The notes under the pieces are model-generated. The model saw only the letters and a program-made list of their open reading frames with translations, was not told the origin of the DNA and made no database searches. The translations under genes were made by a program, and so were the position numbers. Shown piece by piece: positions 44,704 to 53,551 of a stretch of DNA of 64,000 nucleotides. The number at the start of each line of letters is the position of its first letter. Position 1 is the stretch's first letter. The stretch covers positions 2,872,001 through 2,936,000 of the forward strand of contig NZ_CP074436.1 of assembly GCF_016858305.2 (NCBI RefSeq). The letters run 5' to 3'. This DNA is from Polaribacter sp. Q13 (GTDB taxonomy: Bacteria > Bacteroidota > Bacteroidia > Flavobacteriales > Flavobacteriaceae).

Positions 44704-47700
44704 ATGAGCGGATTTAAAAAAATTGAGGAGAAATTACGTCAGTTTACACGGAAGTATTACATAAGTGAATTGATAAAAGGAAGTATATTATTTATTTCCT
44801 TAGGATTTTTGTATTTTTTTTTCACGGTATTTATAGAATATTTTTTGTGGTTAAAGCCAACCGCTAGAACTATTTTATTTTGGGTTTTCTTATTAGTAGA
44901 GTTGTTTTTGTTAGTTCGATTTATTTTTATCCCAATTTTTAAATTAGTTGGTTTAAGAAAAGGAATTTCTTTTGAGCAATCTTCTAAAATTATTGGAGAT
45001 CATTTTCCTGCGGTTCAAGATAAATTATTGAATGTTTTGCAATTGAAAAAAAACAGTAATAATTCTGATTTATTGTTGGCTAGTATTGATCAAAAATCAG
45101 AAGAGTTACAACCAATTCCATTTGTAAAGGCTGTAGATTTTAAAAAGAATAAAAAGTACTTAAAATATGCTATAATTCCTATTTTAATTTTTTTAATTAC
45201 CTTATTTACAGATAATAACGATAAATTATCTCAAAGTTTACAACGTGTTGTACATCATAATACGGCATATAATCCGCCTGCTCCATTTAAATTTTTATTA
45301 AATAATACGGATTTAAAAGTGGTACAAGGAAAGTCTATTTCTATTTTGGTTGAGACCCAAGGAAAAGTGTTACCTATGGAGTCACAGATCCATTTTGAAA
45401 ATCAGAAATATTTTTTACAAAATAATGGGAACGGAACGTTTTCTTATACGTTTTCTGATGTTCAAAATCCAATTGATTTTTTTATTGAAGCAAATGGGGT
45501 TCAATCTCAAAATTATAATATAGAAGTAATAAAAACACCTACCATTAATAGTATTTCTTTAGATATTAATTATCCAAGATATCTAAATAAGAAAAATGAA
45601 ACTATTAAAAACTCTGGTAATATTATAGTTCCCGAAGGTACAACCATTACTTGGAATGTATCTACAAACCAAACAGATTCTGTGGCTTTTATTTACAATA
45701 AAATGAGATCTTTTTTTAGGCAAATAGATGAGCATCAATTTAAATATTCTAAAACAATTAAAAATACACTGAATTACAATATTGCTTCTTCAAATAATAA
45801 TTTAAAAGATTTTGAGAATTTACAATTTTCTGTAGATGTTGTAAAAGATGAGTTTCCTTTAATTAGTGTGCAATCTAATATTGATAGTGTTTCACGTGGA
45901 ACATCAGAATTTGCTGGTCAGATTTCTGATGATTATGGTATTAGAAAATTACAGATTGTTTATTATAATGAGTTACAATCAGCAATTAAAAATAGCTGCA
46001 ATTTAGAAATATCCAATCAAAATATTCAATCTTTTTTTTATCAATTTCCGATAGGATTAAATCTTATAGAAGGTGTTAATTATGAATTCTATTTTCAGGT
46101 TTCAGATAATGATGCTGTAAACGGAGGTAAAAAAACTAAGAGTAAAGTTTTTAATTTTCGGCAAAAAACAAGTGATGAAGTAGAGGAGGAGTTATTGCAA
46201 GAACAAAAAAATACCATTAATAATATTGAAAATTCTATACAGAAACAAAAGAATCAACAGAAAAATTTAGAAAAGGTTCAGCAAGATTTACAAGGAAAGA
46301 AGAAGTTTAATTGGAATGATAAAAAGAAAATAGAAAAGTTAGTAGAGCGTCAGAACAATTATAATAAAATGATGCAACATCAAACTGAAAAATTACAAGA
46401 TAATTTAGAGGAAAAGAAAGAAGAAAATGAGGATCTTCAGAATAAAAAAGAAGAGTTAAAAAAGCGTATTGAGGAATTAAAGAAATTAGACAAGCAACAA
46501 AAGCTTTTAGATGAAATTCAGAAAATGGCAGAGAAACTTAACAAAGATGATTTGTTAAAAAAAGCGAAAGAATTATCACAACAAAATAAGCAACAAGAAA
46601 GAAGTTTAGAACGTATTTTAGAATTGACGAAGCGTTTTTATGTAGAGCAGAAAACAATGCAAATTGCAGATAAGATTGATAAATTATCTAAAAAACAAGA
46701 GGAGTTATCAGAAAGCAAAGAAGCTACTTTAGATGCTCAGAAAGATATTAAAAAGGAGTTTGATGCTATTAAGAAGGAGTTGGATGACTTAAATAAGGAT
46801 AATGAAAAATTAAAAGAACCTATGGAACTTCCGGATGTGGAAGATGAAAAAGAAAATATAGAGGAAGAATTAAATATGTCTGAAGAAGAACTTTCTAAAG
46901 AAAATAAGAGTGAAGCAAAAAGTAGTCAAAAGAAATCATCTAAAAAGATGAAAGAAATGAGCGCTAAAATGCAAAAAGCGATGCTGGATATGGAAGGGGA
47001 ATCTATGGAAGAGAATATGGATGACTTGCGAAAAATTTTAGAAAACTTAGTTATTTTTTCTTTTGGTCAGGAAAAATTAATGAATAAGTTTGAAGAAAGT
47101 TCTACGTCACATCCAAATTTTGGTAAGGACTTAAAGAGGCAAAATGAACTAAGAACTTATTTTGAACATATAGACGATAGCTTGTATGTGTTGTCTATGC
47201 GAGTGCCTAAAATTTCATCTAAAATTAAGGATGATTTATCTACTACTCATTATAATTTAGAACAGTCTTTATATAATTTTTCTGAAAATCTCTTTATAAA
47301 CGGAGTGTCTAACCAACGTTATGTAATGACTTCTGTAAATAGTTTAGCAGATTATTTAAGTAACATTTTAAGTAGTATGAAAAATTCTATGTCCATGAAA
47401 ATGGGTAAAGGAAAGAAAGGAAAAGGACAAGGATTTAGTCTGCCAGATTTAATTAAGAAACAGGGAGAATTGTCTAAAAAGATGAAGGATGGAATGAAGA
47501 AAGGAAAGAAACCTGGAGAAAAGGGTAAGCCTGGAGAGAAAGGTGAAAAAGGAAAAGAAGGTAAAGGGGATAAACCAGGTAAAGATGGTAAGAAAGGTGA
47601 AGATGGAGAAGGTGGTGCTAGTGATGATTTAAATGGAGAAATCTATGAAATTTATAAGCAGCAAAGTTTATTAAGGCAAGAATTGCAAAAACAAATTAGG

Positions 47701-48057
47701 TTGTCTGAGGGAGATGGTAATGGTGGTAATTCTGATGCTAAGAAAGCTTTAAAGAAGATGGAGGATTTAGAAAACGAAATTTTAGAAAAAGGTTTTAATG
47801 CTGGAACGCTTCAAAAAATGGAGCATTTAAATTACGAATTATTAAAATTAGATAAGGCGGCGTTAGAGCAAGGAGAAGATAAAAAGAGAAAATCGAATGC
47901 TAGTTTAAAGGAATCTCAAAAACGGAATATAAAAGCTATTCAATTTAAAAAGCAGTTTTACAATCAAACAGAAATATTAAATAGACAATCGTTACCTTTG
48001 CAGCTAAATTATAAAAAGAAAGTCAGACAATATTTTTCTGACATAAAAAAAGAGTAG
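44704..48057 (+). CDS. Large DUF4175-type membrane protein with coiled coil and collagen-like tract
   Basis: 1117 residues. Membrane spans at about 24-45, 55-80 and 150-167, then an Ig-like extracytoplasmic region (about 190-485), a long Glu/Lys/Gln coiled coil (about 490-760) and a tract of Gly-x-x Lys-Pro-Gly-Glu-Lys repeats (about 925-965). The last part is helical. This fits the Bacteroidota DUF4175 family, whose function is unknown; neighbours elsewhere often include TonB or cell-envelope genes. A parS-like 16-mer lies inside at 45888-45903. It is followed after 2 bp by ybeY. Confidence 0.8.
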   Translation: MSGFKKIEEKLRQFTRKYYISELIKGSILFISLGFLYFFFTVFIEYFLWLKPTARTILFWVFLLVELFLLVRFIFIPIFKLVGLRKGISFEQSSKIIGDHFPAVQDKLLNVLQLKKNSNNSDLLLASIDQKSEELQPIPFVKAVDFKKNKKYLKYAIIPILIFLITLFTDNNDKLSQSLQRVVHHNTAYNPPAPFKFLLNNTDLKVVQGKSISILVETQGKVLPMESQIHFENQKYFLQNNGNGTFSYTFSDVQNPIDFFIEANGVQSQNYNIEVIKTPTINSISLDINYPRYLNKKNETIKNSGNIIVPEGTTITWNVSTNQTDSVAFIYNKMRSFFRQIDEHQFKYSKTIKNTLNYNIASSNNNLKDFENLQFSVDVVKDEFPLISVQSNIDSVSRGTSEFAGQISDDYGIRKLQIVYYNELQSAIKNSCNLEISNQNIQSFFYQFPIGLNLIEGVNYEFYFQVSDNDAVNGGKKTKSKVFNFRQKTSDEVEEELLQEQKNTINNIENSIQKQKNQQKNLEKVQQDLQGKKKFNWNDKKKIEKLVERQNNYNKMMQHQTEKLQDNLEEKKEENEDLQNKKEELKKRIEELKKLDKQQKLLDEIQKMAEKLNKDDLLKKAKELSQQNKQQERSLERILELTKRFYVEQKTMQIADKIDKLSKKQEELSESKEATLDAQKDIKKEFDAIKKELDDLNKDNEKLKEPMELPDVEDEKENIEEELNMSEEELSKENKSEAKSSQKKSSKKMKEMSAKMQKAMLDMEGESMEENMDDLRKILENLVIFSFGQEKLMNKFEESSTSHPNFGKDLKRQNELRTYFEHIDDSLYVLSMRVPKISSKIKDDLSTTHYNLEQSLYNFSENLFINGVSNQRYVMTSVNSLADYLSNILSSMKNSMSMKMGKGKKGKGQGFSLPDLIKKQGELSKKMKDGMKKGKKPGEKGKPGEKGEKGKEGKGDKPGKDGKKGEDGEGGASDDLNGEIYEIYKQQSLLRQELQKQIRLSEGDGNGGNSDAKKALKKMEDLENEILEKGFNAGTLQKMEHLNYELLKLDKAALEQGEDKKRKSNASLKESQKRNIKAIQFKKQFYNQTEILNRQSLPLQLNYKKKVRQYFSDIKKE
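45888..45903. promoter_or_regulatory. parS-like site 1
   Basis: TGTTTCACGTGGAACA differs by one base from the ParB consensus TGTTTCACGTGAAACA. It lies inside the DUF4175 gene. Confidence 0.6.
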
Positions 48058-48059
48058 GT

Positions 48060-48470
48060 ATGGTAACTTTTAATTACGAAACTGAATTTAAATTAGATCA
48101 TGAAAATCTGCTAGAATATTGGGTAGATACTATTGTTTCAAATCATGATTATAGTATTGGTGAAATCAATTATATTTTTTGTGATGATGCATATCTTCAT
48201 AAATTAAATGTGGAGTTTTTACAACATGATACACTTACAGATGTTATTAGTTTTGATAACACTTTAGGGAAGTTGGTGAGTGGTGATATTTATATTTCTG
48301 TAGAACGGGTAGCAGATAATGCAACAGATTTTAAGGAAGATTTTATAGATGAATTGCATAGAGTAATGATTCATGGTGTATTGCATTATATGGGTTATAA
48401 AGATAAGTCTGAAGAAGAAAAAAAGAAGATGAGAGCAGCCGAGAATAAAGCATTGGCAGCCTTTAATTAA
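48060..48470 (+). CDS. ybeY: Endoribonuclease YbeY
   Basis: 136 residues, UPF0054 family; matures the 3' end of 16S rRNA and helps ribosome quality control. The metal site is His105 and His109 (IHGVLHYMGYKD). The third ligand, His in E. coli (GYDH), is replaced by Asp115 (GYKDK); Bacteroidota homologues tend to show this too, so it is likely functional. Starts 2 bp after the DUF4175 stop, so co-transcribed, and is followed by mnmG. Confidence 0.92.
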   Translation: MVTFNYETEFKLDHENLLEYWVDTIVSNHDYSIGEINYIFCDDAYLHKLNVEFLQHDTLTDVISFDNTLGKLVSGDIYISVERVADNATDFKEDFIDELHRVMIHGVLHYMGYKDKSEEEKKKMRAAENKALAAFN

Positions 48471-48495
48471 GAAATTAGTAATTAAAAATTAAGAG

Positions 48496-48511
48496 AGTTT
48501 CACGTGGAACT
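48496..48511. promoter_or_regulatory. parS-like site 2
   Basis: AGTTTCACGTGGAACT, three bases from the consensus and 9 bp before the mnmG start. The core TTTCACGTGGAA is intact. Confidence 0.5.
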
Positions 48512-48519
48512 ATAAAAAA

Positions 48520-50397
48520 ATGAGTTTATTTTCAACAACATACGATGTTATTGTAGTAGGAGGTGGTCACGCAGGAAGTGAGGCTGCTGCATCCGCTGCT
48601 AATATGGGTGCACATACCTTATTAATTACAATGAATTTGCAAAATATTGCACAAATGAGTTGTAATCCAGCCATGGGCGGAATCGCAAAAGGACAAATAA
48701 TAAGAGAGATTGATGCACTAGGAGGTTACAGTGGAATTGTAACTGATAAGACCGCTATTCAATTTAAAATGCTTAACAAATCTAAAGGACCTGCAATGTG
48801 GAGTCCAAGAGCGCAATCAGACAGAATGCAGTTTGCAGAATGTTGGAGAACGATGTTAGAGCAAACAGAAAATGTAGATTTTTATCAAGATTCTGTAAAT
48901 GGTTTATTGTTTGATGGCAACAAAATTATAGGAGTTAAAACGGCTTTAGGTTTAGAAATAAAAGCAAAGACCGTGGTAATTACTGCAGGTACTTTTTTAA
49001 ACGGTTTAATTCATATTGGTGATAAAAGTTTTGGTGGAGGTAGAGCAGGAGAAGGAGCATCTACCGGTATTACAGAAGATTTAGTTGCTAAAGGTTTTGA
49101 ATCTGGTAGAATGAAGACTGGAACGCCACCAAGAGTTGATGGACGATCTTTAGATTATTCTAAAATGATTGAGCAACCTGGTGATGAAGTAACAGAAAAG
49201 TTTTCTTATTTACCAACTACTAAAGCATTGGTAAAACAACGTTCATGTTGGCTTACGTATACCAATTTAGATGTGCACGATTTGTTGCGTACAGGGTTTG
49301 ATAGATCGCCAATGTTTAATGGTAGAATTAAATCTACAGGGCCAAGATATTGTCCTTCGATAGAAGATAAGATAGATCGTTTTTCAACTAAAGATAGACA
49401 TCAAATGTTTATTGAGCCAGAAGGATGGACTACTTGTGAAATGTATGTAAATGGGTTTTCAACTTCTCTTCCAGAAGATGTCCAGGACAAAGCAATTCGT
49501 TCTGTAGCTGGTTTCGAAAATGTAAAATTCTTACGTTATGGGTATGCAATAGAATATGACTTTTTTCCACCTACACAATTAAAACATTCTCTAGAAACAA
49601 AAATTATAGAAAATTTATTTTTCGCAGGTCAAATAAACGGAACAACAGGTTATGAAGAAGCGGCAGCACAAGGTTTAATGGCTGGTGTAAATGCAGCATT
49701 AAAAACGCAAGAAAAAGAGCCATTTATTTTAAAAAGGAACGAAGCTTATATAGGTGTTTTAATAGATGATTTAATTACTAAAGGAACCGAAGAGCCTTAT
49801 AGAATGTTTACATCTAGAGCAGAATATAGAACCTTGTTAAGACAAGATAATGCAGATTTAAGATTAACTCCGTTAGGGTTTAAATTAGGTTTAGCATCTC
49901 AAGAGAGATTAGATAGAGTAATAGAAAAACAAGAAAAAGCAGATTTATTAATTCAGTTTTTACAAAATACAAGTGTAAAGCAAGAAGAGATAAATCCTAT
50001 TTTAGAAGCAAAAGGTTTGGCTTTAATTAATCAATCTATGAAGCTTTATAAAATAGCAGCAAGACCTCAATTAGATTTTTCTGATTTTAAAAGTGTCGAG
50101 AAATTAAACGTCTTTTTAGAAGAAAATAAAATTGACAAAGAAGCAATTGAGCAAGCTGTTATTCATTTAAAATACTCTGGTTATATAGAGAAAGAGAAAA
50201 ACAATGCAGATAAATTAAATAGATTAGAGAATGTAATGATTCCTTCTAAATTTGATTATCAAAAAGTAAAATCGATTTCATTTGAGGCGAGAGAAAAATT
50301 AAGTAAAATTCAACCAACATCTATATCACAAGCAAGTAGAATTAGTGGCGTTTCTCCCAGCGACATTTCTGTGCTTTTAGTGTATATGGGTAGATAG
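48520..50397 (+). CDS. mnmG: tRNA uridine 5-carboxymethylaminomethyl modification enzyme MnmG
   Basis: 625 residues, FAD- and NADH-dependent, acting with MnmE on wobble U34 of several tRNAs. The FAD motif is VIVVGGGHAGSEAAASAANMG (about 10-30), and the family motif GTPPRVDGRSLDYSKM is present. The C-terminal helical domain ends QPTSISQASRISGVSPSDISVLLVYMGR. All typical parts are intact. It is flanked by parS-like sites. Confidence 0.96.
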   Translation: MSLFSTTYDVIVVGGGHAGSEAAASAANMGAHTLLITMNLQNIAQMSCNPAMGGIAKGQIIREIDALGGYSGIVTDKTAIQFKMLNKSKGPAMWSPRAQSDRMQFAECWRTMLEQTENVDFYQDSVNGLLFDGNKIIGVKTALGLEIKAKTVVITAGTFLNGLIHIGDKSFGGGRAGEGASTGITEDLVAKGFESGRMKTGTPPRVDGRSLDYSKMIEQPGDEVTEKFSYLPTTKALVKQRSCWLTYTNLDVHDLLRTGFDRSPMFNGRIKSTGPRYCPSIEDKIDRFSTKDRHQMFIEPEGWTTCEMYVNGFSTSLPEDVQDKAIRSVAGFENVKFLRYGYAIEYDFFPPTQLKHSLETKIIENLFFAGQINGTTGYEEAAAQGLMAGVNAALKTQEKEPFILKRNEAYIGVLIDDLITKGTEEPYRMFTSRAEYRTLLRQDNADLRLTPLGFKLGLASQERLDRVIEKQEKADLLIQFLQNTSVKQEEINPILEAKGLALINQSMKLYKIAARPQLDFSDFKSVEKLNVFLEENKIDKEAIEQAVIHLKYSGYIEKEKNNADKLNRLENVMIPSKFDYQKVKSISFEAREKLSKIQPTSISQASRISGVSPSDISVLLVYMGR

Positions 50398-50418
50398 TAT
50401 AATGAAAAAAAATGTGAA

Positions 50419-50434
50419 TGTTCCTCGTGGAACA
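50419..50434. promoter_or_regulatory. parS-like site 3
   Basis: TGTTCCTCGTGGAACA, between mnmG and the methyltransferase. It is a perfect palindrome except for one centre base, one base from the palindrome TGTTCCACGTGGAACA. Confidence 0.55.
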
Positions 50435-50454
50435 TTTTGAAAAGAAAAAGTATT

Positions 50455-51312
50455 ATGGGGAAAAAAAGAGTGCTTCATACAAAATTAGAGCCTTTTTTAA
50501 ATTGTAAAGATTTTACGGTTTCAGATGAAACTTATGAAGTAATGTTTAATACAGAATACGATATGTTGGTGACTTCACCAGTGCCTGTAGATTTAGAAAA
50601 TTACTACAAAAGTGAAAACTATATTTCACATACTGATAGTAAAAAATCATTGATGGATAAAGTATATCAAGCTGTAAAAAATATAACCTTAAAAAGAAAA
50701 CTAGCGCTAATTAATTCTTTTAAAACGGAGTCTAAAAATATTTTAGATGTTGGAGCAGGGACAGGAGATTTTTTAAAAATATGTGATGTTAATGGGTGGA
50801 ATGTTTTAGGTATAGAACCAAGTGCTGATGCAAGAAATATTGCCAATGAAAAAGGAATTGTTTTACAAGAGGAATTACTTGAAATTGAAAATAAAAAGTT
50901 TGATGTAATTACTCTCTGGCATGTTTTAGAACATGTAGAAAAATTATCGGAATATATTATAAAGTTAAAAGAGCTACTTTCTGAAAATGGAAGGATTGTA
51001 ATTGCGGTTCCAAATTATAAAAGCGACGATGCAAAATATTATAAAGAATACTGGGCTGCTTTTGATGTACCAAGACATCTTTGGCATTTTTCTCAAACCT
51101 CAATTCATAAACTGTTTTCTGAAGAAAATATGGTGGTAGAAAAAACGATACCCATGAAATTTGATTCTTATTATGTTTCTCTTTTAAGTGAAAAATATAA
51201 AACTGGTAAAATGAATCCGCTTAAAGCTTTTCATAGAGGTTTTGTTTCAAATCTTAAAGCAAGAACAACTTCTGAGTACTCTTCCTTAATATATGTAGTT
51301 AAAAAGAGCTAA
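50455..51312 (+). CDS. Class I SAM-dependent methyltransferase
   Basis: 285 residues from ATG at 50455 (MGKKRVLHTKLEPF); a TTG 18 bp upstream is possible but overlaps less typical sequence. SAM motif I is NILDVGAGTGDFL (about 100-112), followed by GIEPSADARNIA and FDVITLWHVLEHVEKL. It belongs to the family often found with O-antigen or cell-surface genes; the substrate is unknown. It follows mnmG and ends at a strong terminator. Confidence 0.85.
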   Translation: MGKKRVLHTKLEPFLNCKDFTVSDETYEVMFNTEYDMLVTSPVPVDLENYYKSENYISHTDSKKSLMDKVYQAVKNITLKRKLALINSFKTESKNILDVGAGTGDFLKICDVNGWNVLGIEPSADARNIANEKGIVLQEELLEIENKKFDVITLWHVLEHVEKLSEYIIKLKELLSENGRIVIAVPNYKSDDAKYYKEYWAAFDVPRHLWHFSQTSIHKLFSEENMVVEKTIPMKFDSYYVSLLSEKYKTGKMNPLKAFHRGFVSNLKARTTSEYSSLIYVVKKS

Positions 51313-51379
51313 AATCGATTTTAAACTATTTGTAAATCATTTTTATATAAGGAATAGTATTAGTTGTTTAATAAAATTT

Positions 51380-51417
51380 AAAAAGCCCTTAAAACGATTG
51401 TTTTAAGGGCTTTTTTT
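51380..51417 (+). terminator. Terminator after the methyltransferase
   Basis: Stem AAAAAGCCCTTAAAAC/GTTTTAAGGGCTTTTT with a 4-nt loop, followed by T. It can also act for the converging minus-strand gene at 51457. Confidence 0.88.
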
Positions 51418-51456
51418 ATAAATATTATTTATAGGATAATTAAAAAACTATCAATT

Positions 51457-51855
51457 TTACTTATTTAATAAATATACACCACAAAGTGTAATGATAAAAT
51501 AGACACCTAAAGACATTGCTCCTGGATAATCTTTTGCCAAACGTTGACCAATAAGCATAAAAATTATACTTACCGCAGAAAGCTCTATTCCGAGTAATGC
51601 AATTTCTTTTATTTGAAAAATGTAAATTTGATACACTCCAATTATCATTAATATCGATGCAATAATTTCTGTTATGAAAAGAATTGTCAATAAAAAAGAA
51701 ACTTTATTTTTTAAAGGAGAATTTTTAAAATGACTTTCTATATAATTCACACTTCCTTTCCAATCAGAAATTTTTTCAAAGGCAGATATTAAATAAGTGA
51801 TTATTAAAAAGAGTAAGATTAAAACCTCCGTTGGGTATTCAGATAAAAAACGCAT
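51457..51855 (-). CDS. DoxX-like small membrane protein
   Basis: 132 residues with four predicted spans (about 10-25, 55-75, 85-105, 112-130). The pattern of an early FEKISDW after span one and the four-span layout suggests the DoxX-like family, whose members include quinol-linked proteins; function is not certain. First to be reached from the terminator, last of a small minus-strand group. Confidence 0.6.
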   Translation of the reverse strand: MRFLSEYPTEVLILLFLIITYLISAFEKISDWKGSVNYIESHFKNSPLKNKVSFLLTILFITEIIASILMIIGVYQIYIFQIKEIALLGIELSAVSIIFMLIGQRLAKDYPGAMSLGVYFIITLCGVYLLNK

Positions 51856-51870
51856 AATTACTTCTCTTTA

Positions 51871-52314
51871 TTATTTTCCGAATAAGCGTTGTAAAAAGCT
51901 TTTAGACTTTTCTTTGATCTCTTTTAGTTCCTCTTTGGCATCTTCTGCAAAATCAGTTAAATGTTCTGCAGCTTCTCCAGCTAATTCAGATGCATTTTCT
52001 TTAATGTCTTCAAAAGTTTCTTTGGCGTCTTCTGTAAACTCAGTTGTTTTTTGTTTTGCTATTTCTGTATATTCTTCTGCTTTGTGTTTTACCTTTTCTA
52101 TATTTTCATCAGATAAAAGCTCGTTTACTTTTTCTTTTGCACTCTCTAAAGCTTCTTTAGCATCATCTACAAACTCGGTTGTTTTCTCTTTTGCAGTATC
52201 TGCAAATTCGTTAGATTTCTGTTTGGTATTTTCAATGTTCTCTTTTGTTTCATTAGCAATAGAACTTGTTGCTTTTTTTACTTCTTCGTCTGAATTTTTA
52301 TTTTTTTCTTTCAT
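51871..52314 (-). CDS. Amphipathic helical repeat protein (YtxH/LEA-like)
   Basis: 147 residues, with no signal or span. It is almost all helix with 11-residue-type repeats (KEKTTEFVDDAKE, KQKTTEFTEDAKE, KEKVNELLSD, EEYTEIAKQK) and a high charge, as in group-3 LEA or YtxH-like proteins. Such proteins are linked to desiccation or membrane stress, but no function is shown here. It ends with the hydrophobic SFLQRLFGK, perhaps a membrane-touching tip. Confidence 0.65.
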   Translation of the reverse strand: MKEKNKNSDEEVKKATSSIANETKENIENTKQKSNEFADTAKEKTTEFVDDAKEALESAKEKVNELLSDENIEKVKHKAEEYTEIAKQKTTEFTEDAKETFEDIKENASELAGEAAEHLTDFAEDAKEELKEIKEKSKSFLQRLFGK

Positions 52315-52346
52315 GATTTTTTTGATTATATTATTGTTATGTAAAA

Positions 52347-52733
52347 CTAAAGAAAAGCTTTATCAATAGGTTCCCATAGCTCAATTTTATTTCCTTCGTT
52401 GTCTAAAATCCAACCGAATTTACCATAGTCGTATTCTTCCATTTCACCTACAATAGTAACACCTTCTTTCTTTAATTCAGCTAATAATTCTACTAAATTT
52501 TCTACTCTATAATTAAACATAAAGTCCTTTTTAGAAGGTTCAAAATGTTTGGTATCCTCTGCAAACGGACTCCATTGTGTAGAGCATTTATTTCCGTTTT
52601 CATCTTTCCACCAAAAAGTACAACCCCATTCATCTGTATTAAAACCTAAGTGATTTTTATACCATTCTTTGGCTGCTTTTGCATCTTCAGATTTAAAAAA
52701 TACTCCACCAATTCCTGTAACTCTATTTTTCAT
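52347..52733 (-). CDS. VOC (glyoxalase/bleomycin resistance) family protein
   Basis: 128 residues with one VOC fold: GGVFFKSEDAKAAKEWYKNHLG at the start and the C-terminal Glu in EGNKIELWEP that usually binds the metal. The family covers glyoxalases, dioxygenases and antibiotic binders; this type is uncharacterised. Three bp separate it from the gene upstream, so they form one transcript. Confidence 0.85.
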   Translation of the reverse strand: MKNRVTGIGGVFFKSEDAKAAKEWYKNHLGFNTDEWGCTFWWKDENGNKCSTQWSPFAEDTKHFEPSKKDFMFNYRVENLVELLAELKKEGVTIVGEMEEYDYGKFGWILDNEGNKIELWEPIDKAFL

Positions 52734-52736
52734 AAA

Positions 52737-53213
52737 CTACTTCTTTTTAATATTAGTTTCATAAACTGCGATCCACTCATCAACAGTTATTTTTTTACAT
52801 AATTCAGCAATTAATTCAAAAGGAATTTCTTCGATTTTTTTAAAACGGATACAACTTGTACGCATATCTAATGTACGTTTGCAATGTTTAGGATATTCGT
52901 TGACAAACCAATCTTTAATTTCTGGAATGGCATAAATACCGCTATGATATAAATTTATAGAATTTTTTTGTGAAGCAAAACTCATAAAAGGTAAGGGCTC
53001 TTTTGGGGTACAATGATATCCGTCTGGATACAATTTATGAGGAACATAAAACCCAATCATTCCGTATTGAATGCCTTCTTCAAAACCATTTGGTAGGTTT
53101 TCTTTAATGATTTTACGTAATTTATGTAACGCACTTTTACGTTCTTCCGGAACCTGATCTATATAATCTTCTGCTGATGTGGCTTTGTATTGCATAATTT
53201 TAGGTGTATACAA
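52737..53213 (-). CDS. DUF1801 domain protein
   Basis: 158 residues. The DUF1801/YdhG pattern is visible: AEDYIDQVPEERKSALHKLRKIIKE at the start, ending with a short helical tail (about residues 120-150), and a central YGMIGFYVPH. Function unknown; related to iron-chaperone frataxin-like folds in name only. Co-transcribed with the VOC protein. Confidence 0.82.
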   Translation of the reverse strand: MYTPKIMQYKATSAEDYIDQVPEERKSALHKLRKIIKENLPNGFEEGIQYGMIGFYVPHKLYPDGYHCTPKEPLPFMSFASQKNSINLYHSGIYAIPEIKDWFVNEYPKHCKRTLDMRTSCIRFKKIEEIPFELIAELCKKITVDEWIAVYETNIKKK

Positions 53214-53215
53214 TT

Positions 53216-53272
53216 GTCATTTTGAAATGAGACTTTTTTTGTTGATTGATAAATCTCTTCAAATTTGACAAT
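53216..53272. repeat. Decayed inverted repeat
   Basis: TTGTCATTTTGAAATGAGA at the left is loosely matched by TCTTCAAATTTGACAA at the right. It looks like an older copy of the GTCATTTCGA family. Confidence 0.45.
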
Positions 53273-53394
53273 AATAAGGTTCTTCTTATTCTTTGTTCGG
53301 AAAGAGAAAGGATTACAAGTTAAACATATTTTGTGAATTAGAAGTTTTGAATAAACCTATAAAGAAGCTAATGTAAAACTGAGCAACTTTATGA

Positions 53395-53490
53395 GATTTC
53401 TCCCAAAAGGGTCGAAATGACAAATCTGGGTGTAACCATAGCTGAACATAAAAAACACACAAAATTGTTATTTCGACTTTAGGAGAAATC
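53395..53490. repeat. Inverted intergenic repeat, second copy (GTCATTTCGA family)
   Basis: Arms at 53395-53421 (GATTTCTCCC...GTCGAAATGAC) and 53467-53490 (GTTATTTCGACTTTAGGAGA, then AATC) face each other, as in the copy near 41.7 kb. The whole 53214-53551 gap has no gene and consists mainly of these repeats. Confidence 0.75.
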
Positions 53491-53551
53491 CCATAACAGT
53501 GATAACACAAACCTATGTAATTTCTTGTTAGGTTTTATATTATAAAAGTAT

